This document shows positions 1-5,097 of a stretch of DNA of 5,097 nucleotides, in pieces. The stretch lies in NCBI GenBank assembly GCA_018062515.1, contig JAGOSC010000101.1, positions 1 to 5,097 on the forward strand, read 5' to 3'. The notes under the pieces were generated by a model. The model saw only the letters and a list, made by a program, of their open reading frames with translations, searched no databases and was not told the origin of the DNA. The first letter of the stretch is position 1; every line of letters starts with the position of its first letter. The translations under genes were made by a program, and so were the position numbers. This stretch comes from Candidatus Omnitrophota bacterium (GTDB lineage Bacteria > Omnitrophota > Gorgyraeia > Zapsychrales > Zapsychraceae).

Positions 1-77
1 ACTCGATTGTTGATTGGCCATACGGAATTAGCATTAGTAAAACAGAAAGTGCAATTTTGATTAATCGCCATGAATAA
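1..77 (+). CDS. C-terminal tail of an upstream gene, possibly tRNA(Ile)-lysidine synthase (partial)
   Basis: The frame that starts at base 3 stays open for 24 codons and stops at TAA 75-77. Its peptide contains VDWPYGISISKTES followed by AILINRHE. This vaguely resembles the last strand and helix of the TilS C-terminal domain, where a Gly-Tyr/Arg-Ile segment is followed by a Lys/Thr-rich stretch and a short hydrophobic end. TilS is also a common neighbour just upstream of ftsH in many bacteria. Both points are weak: only 24 residues are visible and there is no catalytic motif. The frame starting at base 1 is also open, up to a TGA at 58-60, so even the reading frame is not certain. The frame starting at base 2 stops at once (TGA 11-13). 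Confidence 0.35.
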   Translation, partial: SIVDWPYGISISKTESAILINRHE

Positions 78-80
78 TCC

Positions 81-108
81 TTGATATTAATATTAAAAAG
101 TATATAAC
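81..108 (+). promoter_or_regulatory. Candidate sigma70-type promoter for the ftsH block
   Basis: TTGATA at 81-86 matches the -35 consensus at 5 of 6 positions. TATAAC at 103-108 matches the -10 consensus at 5 of 6, with a 16-base spacer. Both lie in the 64-base gap between the upstream stop and the ftsH start. Transcription would begin near 114-116, giving a leader of roughly 27 bases. The region is very AT-rich, so chance matches are likely. This is a prediction from consensus only. Confidence 0.4.
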
Positions 109-141
109 TGCTTATTCATCAGTTTGTAATCGCAGGTACCT

Positions 142-2094
142 ATGACTGAACAAAATACACCCAAACAACCAAATATTCCTCGACCTAAAAAACGTCGTCC
201 TAAACAGCCGAATAATAACTGGGTTTTTTGGATTGTTTTAGGTTTTATCCTGCTCTTGATGATGCAAAAAACCAGCACCGTCACACCGACGGGCCCGCTT
301 AAAACTCTAACCTATTCTGAATTCTTTCAGCAAGTAAAAAGTAATAAAGACACCGGAAAAATCAAAAGTGTCACATTGGTGGAAAGCACCGAAAACACAA
401 TTACAGGTAAATACAACGATGGAACTGATTTTCGTTTAAATATTCCGATGAAATTCGATGCGCTTTTGGATTTAATATCTGAAGATCCGAATATTGATTT
501 TTCAGTAAAACCGCCTCAGACATTTTGGCAGCAAATTTTCTTTTCGTTCATGCCGATTTTGATTATTATCACGTTCATTTGGTATATTTCCCAACGCGGC
601 GCGCAAATGGGTAATAAAATTTGGTCTTTTGGGAAATCCCGCGCGAAAATGAATACCAAAGACAACAATAGCATTACTTTTGCAGATGTTTCCGGCGTTG
701 ATGAAGCCAAAGAGGAGTTACAGGAAGTTATTGAATTTTTGAAGGATCCAAAAAAATTTGAACGCCTCGGGGGAAAAATCCCTAAAGGTGTACTTCTCGT
801 CGGGCCACCCGGGACGGGAAAAACTTTGTTAGCCAAAGCCGTAGCAGGTGAAGCCGGTGTTCCGTTTTTTTCATTAAGCGGATCTGACTTCGTGGAAATG
901 TTTGTTGGTGTCGGCGCTTCACGCGTCCGCGATCTTTTTGAACAAGGCCGTAAAGCCTCAAAGACATCCGGTAAAGGTGCGATTATATTTATCGATGAAA
1001 TTGATGCCGTCGGACGATTAAGATTTGCTGGTATCGGCGGAGGTAATGATGAACGCGAACAAACATTGAATGCTTTGCTCGTTGAAATGGATGGCTTTAA
1101 CAATACAGGCGGTTTAATTTTAATTGCGGCTACCAATCGTCCAGATACATTGGATCCGGCTTTACTACGCCCAGGCCGTTTTGACCGTCAAGTCGTCGTC
1201 GGTCTTCCGGATATTAATGGAAGAGAAGGTATTTTAAAAGTGCATTCTCGCAAAATTAAATTAGCGGAAAATATCGATTTAAAAAAGATTGCGCAGCAAA
1301 CCGTTTATTTTTCCGGCGCTGATTTAGCGAATGTTTGTAATGAAGCCGCATTACTGGCCGCCCGCGGCAATAAAGATGCCGTTGGCATGGCCGAATTTTA
1401 TGCCGCGGTCGAACGCGTCACGATGGGGCCGGAGAAAAAAAGCCGCACACAAACAAAGAAAGAAAAATTAAACACAGCGTACCATGAATCCGGTCACGCC
1501 TTATTATCACTATACTTAGAGGACGTTGATACATTTTCAAAAGTATCCATTATCCCTCGAGGAATGGCAGGTGGTTATACATTAACTCCACCGACGGCGG
1601 ATAAACATTATTTTAATAAAAAGGAACTCAAAAGTTTAATGGTCATGCTGCTCGGAGGTTATGTTGCCGAAGAAATTGCTTTAGGTGATACTACAACGGG
1701 TGTTTCCAATGATCTTGAACGTGTATCTAATTTAGCCCGTTCCATGATTTGCCGTTATGGTATGAATGAAAGTTTAGGGACGCTAGCTTATGAAGAAGGC
1801 CGGGGGCATCATTTTCTTGGCCGTGACATGATGGAAAAAAAAGAGTATAGCAGTGATACCGCTAAAAAGATTGATGAAGAAGTTCGTGCCGTGGTTAAAG
1901 AAGCATACGATCGCGCCAAAAAATTGTTGACCGAAAACCGAGTCCATTTAGACAAGCTAGCCAATGCCCTCGTCGAGAAAGAAGTAATGAATTTAGAAGA
2001 AACCAAAGAATTATTGGGTATTGCCACCAATGAACATGACCCTTCAAAAGAAGAAGCCGCTCATAAATCCAGCGAAGAAACAAAACCAGCCTAA
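142..2094 (+). CDS. ftsH: ATP-dependent zinc metalloprotease FtsH
   Basis: FtsH is a membrane-anchored hexameric AAA+ protease that pulls damaged or unassembled membrane proteins and some regulators into a zinc protease chamber on the cytoplasmic side. The 650 residues show the full family layout. A basic, Pro/Asn-rich cytoplasmic tail covers 1-26. Transmembrane segment 1 lies near 27-42, a periplasmic domain at about 45-130 and transmembrane segment 2 near 132-150. The AAA+ module has Walker A GPPGTGKT (221-228), the pore loop MFVGVG (253-258), Walker B IIFIDEID (281-288), sensor asparagine N332 and arginine fingers R343 and R346. The M41 protease has HESGH (448-452), with D524 in SNDLE as the likely third zinc ligand. 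Length is normal. A Ser replaces the usual Ala of HEAGH, and the loop after Walker B reads RLRFAG where RQRGAG is common. The ATG at 142 has only a weak Shine-Dalgarno match (CAGGT, 5 bases upstream). The acidic/Lys-rich C-terminal tail overlaps the start of folP. Confidence 0.97.
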   Translation: MTEQNTPKQPNIPRPKKRRPKQPNNNWVFWIVLGFILLLMMQKTSTVTPTGPLKTLTYSEFFQQVKSNKDTGKIKSVTLVESTENTITGKYNDGTDFRLNIPMKFDALLDLISEDPNIDFSVKPPQTFWQQIFFSFMPILIIITFIWYISQRGAQMGNKIWSFGKSRAKMNTKDNNSITFADVSGVDEAKEELQEVIEFLKDPKKFERLGGKIPKGVLLVGPPGTGKTLLAKAVAGEAGVPFFSLSGSDFVEMFVGVGASRVRDLFEQGRKASKTSGKGAIIFIDEIDAVGRLRFAGIGGGNDEREQTLNALLVEMDGFNNTGGLILIAATNRPDTLDPALLRPGRFDRQVVVGLPDINGREGILKVHSRKIKLAENIDLKKIAQQTVYFSGADLANVCNEAALLAARGNKDAVGMAEFYAAVERVTMGPEKKSRTQTKKEKLNTAYHESGHALLSLYLEDVDTFSKVSIIPRGMAGGYTLTPPTADKHYFNKKELKSLMVMLLGGYVAEEIALGDTTTGVSNDLERVSNLARSMICRYGMNESLGTLAYEEGRGHHFLGRDMMEKKEYSSDTAKKIDEEVRAVVKEAYDRAKKLLTENRVHLDKLANALVEKEVMNLEETKELLGIATNEHDPSKEEAAHKSSEETKPA

Positions 2095-2998
2095 ACCTAG
2101 TCCGACGGTGGATCGTTTCAAACAAATACCTATTCCTCGAAAAAATTTTATATTAAAGGCACGTACATTTGCCCTTGAACTCGGTCACCAGACACGAATC
2201 ATGGGTATTGTGAATGTCACACCGGATTCTTTTAGTCAAGATGGACAGTACAAGTCTGGACTTAATTACAAAAAAGCTGTCGCTTATGCTATAAACATGG
2301 TGAAAAATGGAGCGGATATTCTTGATATCGGCGGAGAGTCCAGCCGACCCGGCGCAAAGAAAATCACCATCAAAGAAGAATTAAAACGAATTATTCCTAT
2401 TATCGAGGCTTTATATTCCAAAACAAAAATACCTATTTCCGTCGACACGTATAAACCAATTGTTGCGAAAGAAGCTTTAAAAGCCGGAGCAAGTCTCGTT
2501 AATACAATCAAAGGTTGTGATGTCCCTACCCAATTAATTCAACATGTTCGGGATTATGATGCCGCGATCATTTTGATGCATATGAAGGGAACTCCATTAA
2601 CGATGCAGAAAAAAATATCGTATTCGGATGTGATGGTAGAAATTATTAAATCTTTGCAAAAATCCAAGGAAAAGTGCTTGGAAAAAGGCATTAAATCGGA
2701 TAAAATTGTACTCGATCCAGGAATAGGATTCGGTAAATCTATCCAGCATAACTTAAGTATTATCAATCGTCTAAACATGTTAACTATCTTGAATTGTCCG
2801 CTTTTGATCGGCACGTCGCGAAAATCATTTATTGGAAATATATTAAATAAGAATACCAACGAACGTTTAATCGGCACCCTGGCCACCGTAAGCGCAGCGA
2901 CGATGAGAGGCGCTCATATTATTCGGGTTCATGATGTGGCTGCCGCGAAAGAAACCGTAAAGATGATGGACGCCATCCTTAACGAAAGTGAAATTTAA
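2030..2998 (+). CDS. folP: Dihydropteroate synthase
   Basis: FolP joins 6-hydroxymethyl-7,8-dihydropterin pyrophosphate to p-aminobenzoate to make dihydropteroate in folate synthesis; it is the sulfonamide target. Counting from ATG 2030 (322 residues), the TIM-barrel motifs appear in order: MGIVNVTPDSF (58-68, metal-binding N62), DIGGESSRPG (99-108), SVDTYK with D139, N158 in VNTIKG, MHMKGTPLTMQ (183-193), LDPGIGFGK with D229, TSRKSF with K265, and RVHDV with R299. These match the pterin, phosphate and pABA residues known from E. coli DHPS. The Asp that usually follows N158 (INDI) is Thr here. The start is uncertain: TTG 2021, ATG 2030 and ATG 2036 all lie inside ftsH, while GTG 2108 lies just after its stop and gives 296 residues, nearer the usual 270-290. 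None has a clear ribosome site. The first 30 or so residues are Lys/Pro/Gln-rich and precede the conserved fold. cdaA follows after 5 bases. Confidence 0.95.
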   Translation: MNMTLQKKKPLINPAKKQNQPKPSPTVDRFKQIPIPRKNFILKARTFALELGHQTRIMGIVNVTPDSFSQDGQYKSGLNYKKAVAYAINMVKNGADILDIGGESSRPGAKKITIKEELKRIIPIIEALYSKTKIPISVDTYKPIVAKEALKAGASLVNTIKGCDVPTQLIQHVRDYDAAIILMHMKGTPLTMQKKISYSDVMVEIIKSLQKSKEKCLEKGIKSDKIVLDPGIGFGKSIQHNLSIINRLNMLTILNCPLLIGTSRKSFIGNILNKNTNERLIGTLATVSAATMRGAHIIRVHDVAAAKETVKMMDAILNESEI

Positions 2999-3003
2999 TT
3001 TTT

Positions 3004-3771
3004 ATGTTTGAAATATTCAATACAATTATTCCGGTGATTGAAATCCTTATTTTATGGATTGTTTTTTACCGCATGCTTATTTTCTTTGAAGGGACCCGCG
3101 CCTTACAAGTACTGCAGGGACTTTTTTATCTTTCCATTATTTTTTTACTGACAAAATATTTAGCCCTTGACCGGCTTAACTTCTTGTTAACAAAATTCTT
3201 TGCCATTTCGATCATTGCGCTGGTTATTATTTTTCAACATGAATTACGTCAAGGACTAGCCAGACTTGGACAGGGCACATTATTCAACATGTCTTTAGAT
3301 GATTCCGACCTCGTCGCGATTATCGAAGAATTAACATCAGCGGCCTTTAAACTCTCTCAAGAACGAGTCGGAGGCTTGATCGCCCTTGAACGCGAAACAA
3401 AATTAAAACCATACATTGATAGCGGTGTTCCCATCGATGGAAAGATTTCCGCGGAATTGATTAAAAGTATTTTTATGCCAAATTCACCATTACACGACGG
3501 TGGTTTAATTCTTCGTGGAGGACGGATTGTCGCGTCATCGTGTTTGTTTCCTCTGTCGGAAAATCCAAATTTCAGTAAAATCATCGGAACCCGCCATCGG
3601 GCCGCCGTCGGGTTGACGGAACAAACGGATTCCATTGTCATCGTTATTTCGGAAGAAACCGGAGAAATTTCCGTGGCTTCAAACGGCCGTTTTATTCCGA
3701 TTGTCAACCGTGACCGTCTAGTGAATGTCCTTAAGAGTTTGACCATGATTGAACCAAAAGCCAAAAAATGA
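3004..3771 (+). CDS. cdaA: Membrane diadenylate cyclase CdaA (c-di-AMP synthase)
   Basis: CdaA (also called DacA) condenses two ATP into cyclic di-AMP, a second messenger that controls potassium and osmolyte balance and cell-wall homeostasis. The 255 residues have the standard plan: three hydrophobic helices near 6-23, 35-50 and 62-78, then a cytoplasmic DAC domain at about 100-245. Catalytic signatures are SPLHDGG (161-167, with D165 as the catalytic Asp) and GTRHRAAVG (195-203, containing the RHR triad that holds the ATP phosphates). The substrate-shaping segment GGLIALERETKL (123-134) is also present. The first motif reads DGG, whereas the textbook form is DGA. ATG 3004 lies 5 bases after the folP stop without a recognisable Shine-Dalgarno sequence, so translation is probably coupled. 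The stop overlaps the start of the next small gene (ATGA). glmM, the usual partner gene in Firmicutes, does not follow. Confidence 0.95.
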   Translation: MFEIFNTIIPVIEILILWIVFYRMLIFFEGTRALQVLQGLFYLSIIFLLTKYLALDRLNFLLTKFFAISIIALVIIFQHELRQGLARLGQGTLFNMSLDDSDLVAIIEELTSAAFKLSQERVGGLIALERETKLKPYIDSGVPIDGKISAELIKSIFMPNSPLHDGGLILRGGRIVASSCLFPLSENPNFSKIIGTRHRAAVGLTEQTDSIVIVISEETGEISVASNGRFIPIVNRDRLVNVLKSLTMIEPKAKK

Positions 3772-3866
3772 AAAGATTCTTTTCTCCCAATTTTATGTGG
3801 AAATTGATTGCTTTGGGTTTAGCCGTCATTACCTGGTTTTATGTAAACGGTGAATTAACCAAATAA
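3768..3866 (+). CDS. CdaR/YbbR-like single-span membrane microprotein without YbbR domains
   Basis: This 32-codon gene starts at ATG 3768, which overlaps the cdaA stop as ATGA, and ends at TAA 3864-3866. The product has a short basic N-terminus (MKRFF), one hydrophobic helix at about residues 10-26 (MWKLIALGLAVITWFYV) and the tail NGELTK. Position and sequence match the N-terminal anchor of CdaR, where a Lys-Leu-hydrophobic-Trp-hydrophobic-Tyr-Val pattern precedes extracytoplasmic YbbR domains. In known systems CdaR sits next to CdaA and modulates its activity. Here all YbbR domains are missing and pdxJ begins 42 bases later, so nothing longer can be hidden by a simple frameshift. The positive N-terminus predicts that it faces the cytoplasm. 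It could be a functional mini-regulator binding the CdaA helices, or the remnant of a deleted cdaR. That it is translated is inferred from the overlap and the conserved-looking helix. Confidence 0.7.
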   Translation: MKRFFSPNFMWKLIALGLAVITWFYVNGELTK

Positions 3867-3899
3867 TCCCCGCGCATTTTATTTCCATCGCAACACATT

Positions 3900-3904
3900 A
3901 AGGA
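3900..3904 (+). promoter_or_regulatory. Shine-Dalgarno sequence of pdxJ
   Basis: AAGGA sits 4 bases before the pdxJ ATG (3909) and is the clearest ribosome-binding site in the window. It supports this start and suggests that pdxJ is translated by independent initiation, whereas its neighbours appear to rely on overlap or close coupling. The rest of the 42-base gap (3867-3908) shows no convincing promoter or hairpin. Confidence 0.65.
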
Positions 3905-3908
3905 AACA

Positions 3909-4628
3909 ATGACAAAATTAGGCGTCAATATTGATCACGTGGCTACTTTGCGACAAGCTCGACGAGAATTTGATCCTGATCCTGTTCAAGCCGCGATGAT
4001 TGCAGTAAAAAACGGCGCTGATACGATTGTCTGTCATTTAAGAGAAGACCGTCGACACATTCAAGACCAAGACGTTTTTAAAATTAAACAAGCCATCGGT
4101 AAACCCTTAAACCTTGAAATGTCGCTGCGTCCGGATATTATTCGAATCGCGCTGAAAGTTAAACCGGATTATGTGATGTTTGTTCCAGAACGAAGAGAAG
4201 AAGTTACTACCGAAGGCGGATTAGATGTTATAAAAAATTTTCAGAAAATTAAAAAGGCCGCGGAGCAGTTCAATAGAAAAAATATTATTGTGAGCGTGTT
4301 TATTGATCCAAAACCAGAACAAATTTTAAAGGCTAAAGAAGCCGGCGTATCAATTGTTGAACTGCATACCGGGGCATTCGCTCGAGCCAGGACACGGTCG
4401 GCTCAAAATTTGCAACTTAAAAAACTTAAAATGGCCGCGCAAAAAGCCAAAAGCCTGGGACTGACCGTCCACGCGGGACATGGTTTAAAATATCACAATA
4501 CGAAAGCCGTCGCACAGATTAAAGATATTGATGAATTAAATATCGGCCACTCCATTATCAGTGAATCAATTTTTATTGGATTACCTGCAGCGGTGCGGCG
4601 CATGAAAAAAATAGTGAGTATGCGATGA
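3909..4628 (+). CDS. pdxJ: Pyridoxine 5'-phosphate synthase
   Basis: PdxJ condenses 1-deoxy-D-xylulose 5-phosphate with 3-amino-2-oxopropyl phosphate to form pyridoxine 5'-phosphate, the last ring-building step of the DXP-dependent vitamin B6 route. It acts in the cytoplasm as a TIM-barrel oligomer. The 239 residues are of normal length and carry the signatures LGVNIDHVATLRQAR (4-18), CHLREDRRHIQD (42-53, catalytic H43), NLEMS with catalytic E70, ELHTGAFA (151-158), HAGHGLKYHN (188-197, catalytic H191) and ELNIGHSII (209-217). A Cys precedes H43 where Val is more common, which is a minor change. The start is fixed by the N-terminal motif and by AAGGA just upstream. The stop overlaps the acpS start (ATGA), a gene pair also adjacent in E. 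coli and many proteobacteria. The presence of pdxJ implies the DXP-dependent B6 pathway and not the PdxS/PdxT route. Confidence 0.97.
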   Translation: MTKLGVNIDHVATLRQARREFDPDPVQAAMIAVKNGADTIVCHLREDRRHIQDQDVFKIKQAIGKPLNLEMSLRPDIIRIALKVKPDYVMFVPERREEVTTEGGLDVIKNFQKIKKAAEQFNRKNIIVSVFIDPKPEQILKAKEAGVSIVELHTGAFARARTRSAQNLQLKKLKMAAQKAKSLGLTVHAGHGLKYHNTKAVAQIKDIDELNIGHSIISESIFIGLPAAVRRMKKIVSMR

Positions 4629-4975
4629 TTGTCGGAACTGGCATTGATATTATTGAAATTGACCGTATAAAAAAAGCCATTGAACGTTGGGGGGACCATT
4701 TTCTTAAGCATGTTTTTCTTGATAATGAAATCGCGTACGCACAAGCACACAAGTCACCGATTCAACATTATGCGGTTCGTTTTGCCGCTAAAGAAGCCGT
4801 GTTTAAAGCCGTCGGTACCAATCCGAACCTGGGCTGGAAAGACATACAAATCATTAATGATGAACACGGCCGGCCTCAAGCGATTATAAAAAATTCCGAA
4901 CATAACAATAAAATATATTTATCGCTTTCACACTCCAAACACTATGCGGTTGCCAGCGCCATTATTACGTCGTGA
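4625..4975 (+). CDS. acpS: Holo-[acyl-carrier-protein] synthase
   Basis: AcpS moves the 4'-phosphopantetheine group from coenzyme A to a serine of acyl carrier protein, switching on fatty acid synthesis. The 116 residues are typical of the small trimeric family. Visible signatures are GTGIDIIEIDRI (4-15, with D8 as the Mg ligand), RFAAKEAVFKA (52-62, with E57 as the second metal ligand and K61), the NDEHGRPQ hairpin (78-85) and the C-terminal strand SLSHSKHYAVASAII (100-114). All key residues are present. ATG 4625 shares its last bases with the pdxJ TGA, which implies coupled translation. The final 32 bases are also read in another frame as the start of nnrD, so the conserved C-terminal strand of AcpS and the nnrD N-terminus constrain one another. 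Confidence 0.96.
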   Translation: MIVGTGIDIIEIDRIKKAIERWGDHFLKHVFLDNEIAYAQAHKSPIQHYAVRFAAKEAVFKAVGTNPNLGWKDIQIINDEHGRPQAIIKNSEHNNKIYLSLSHSKHYAVASAIITS

Positions 4976-5097
4976 TCCTCGGCTTCACAAATACGATTTT
5001 GGCCACGCGCACATTATCGCCGGATCCAAACGCATGCTCGGCGCGGCTGCCTTAACATCATTATCCGCCTTACGTAGTGGTGCTGGTTTAGTTACTC
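4944..5097 (+). CDS. nnrD: ADP/ATP-dependent NAD(P)H-hydrate dehydratase, N-terminal part (runs off the window)
   Basis: NnrD dehydrates the S form of NAD(P)HX, a hydrated and useless form of NAD(P)H, back to the active cofactor, using ADP or ATP. Only 51 codons are inside the window. The peptide has LPAPLLRRDPRLHKYDFGH and then HIIAGSKRMLGAA and SALRSGAGLVT. This matches the start of the YjeF C-terminal (carbohydrate-kinase-like) domain, with its HKyDFGH...iaGS..m.GAA...a.aalrsGaGLVT pattern. The protein appears to start directly with the dehydratase domain, so the epimerase (NnrE, YjeF N-terminal) domain is not fused in front of it as it is in E. coli. ATG 4944 is inside acpS. TTG 4950 is the only other start codon before the conserved motif, so the overlap is real whichever is used. 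No clear Shine-Dalgarno sequence is visible. Confidence 0.88.
   Translation, partial: MRLPAPLLRRDPRLHKYDFGHAHIIAGSKRMLGAAALTSLSALRSGAGLVT

Noticed and set aside
93..284. A 63-codon minus-strand open frame across the ftsH start and its upstream gap
   Set aside because: Low-complexity Cys/Gly/Phe-rich translation opposite the Pro/Lys-rich FtsH tail; no support for a divergent gene.
516..1136. A 206-codon open frame on the minus strand inside ftsH
   Set aside because: It lies fully opposite the most conserved AAA+ section of ftsH, its translation is Pro/Ser-rich with no recognisable domain, and it is explained by codon composition of the real gene.
3357..3764. A 135-codon open frame on the minus strand opposite cdaA
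   Set aside because: It mirrors the DAC domain coding sequence, has no family resemblance and no ribosome site; it is a shadow of cdaA.
3867..3908. A possible frameshifted continuation of cdaR beyond its TAA
   Set aside because: The alternative frames run only about a dozen codons before a stop or the pdxJ start and do not resemble a YbbR domain; there is no room for one.
4680..4889. A 69-codon plus-strand open frame within acpS
   Set aside because: It is out of frame with the fully intact, motif-complete acpS and encodes nothing recognisable.
1..5097. Search for CRISPR arrays, insertion sequences, tRNA genes and rho-independent terminators
   Set aside because: No repeated spaced units, terminal inverted repeats, tRNA cloverleaf or GC-rich hairpin followed by a T run was visible; nearly all bases are coding.

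Overview
The window is one compact, co-directional (+ strand) housekeeping gene block from a bacterium, of moderately low GC content (judged by eye). Protein features and gene order suggest a Gram-negative-type lineage that makes cyclic di-AMP. The order ftsH, folP, cdaA, a cdaR-like stub, pdxJ, acpS, nnrD, together with the sequence style, makes me think of an uncultivated group such as Omnitrophota (Omnitrophica) or a related PVC or Elusimicrobia-like lineage. That placement is an inference with modest confidence; nothing in the window proves the taxon.

Layout. Bases 1-77 are the tail of an upstream gene, possibly tilS. A 64-base gap follows (78-141) with a plausible sigma70-type promoter. 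Then come ftsH (membrane AAA+ zinc protease), folP (dihydropteroate synthase, overlapping the end of ftsH), cdaA (membrane diadenylate cyclase, 5 bases after folP), and a 32-codon gene joined to cdaA by an ATGA overlap. That small gene looks like the N-terminal membrane anchor of CdaR/YbbR with no YbbR domains. After 42 bases, which hold the clearest Shine-Dalgarno sequence of the window, come pdxJ (pyridoxine 5'-phosphate synthase), acpS (holo-ACP synthase, ATGA overlap with pdxJ) and the first 51 codons of nnrD (NAD(P)HX dehydratase), whose start lies inside acpS. No terminator, RNA gene, mobile element, repeat array or CRISPR was seen. No gene-free stretch exceeds 65 bases.

How the genes fit together. 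The block gathers membrane protein quality control (FtsH), folate synthesis (FolP), c-di-AMP signalling (CdaA with its putative mini-partner), vitamin B6 synthesis (PdxJ), activation of acyl carrier protein (AcpS) and repair of damaged nicotinamide cofactors (NnrD). It combines two familiar neighbourhoods: ftsH-folP (followed by glmM in E. coli) and cdaA-cdaR (followed by glmM in Firmicutes), then the pdxJ-acpS pair known from E. coli. The most interesting item is the 32-residue CdaR-like microprotein: the adjacent pdxJ leaves no room for lost YbbR domains, so it looks like a reduced gene and not a sequencing frameshift.
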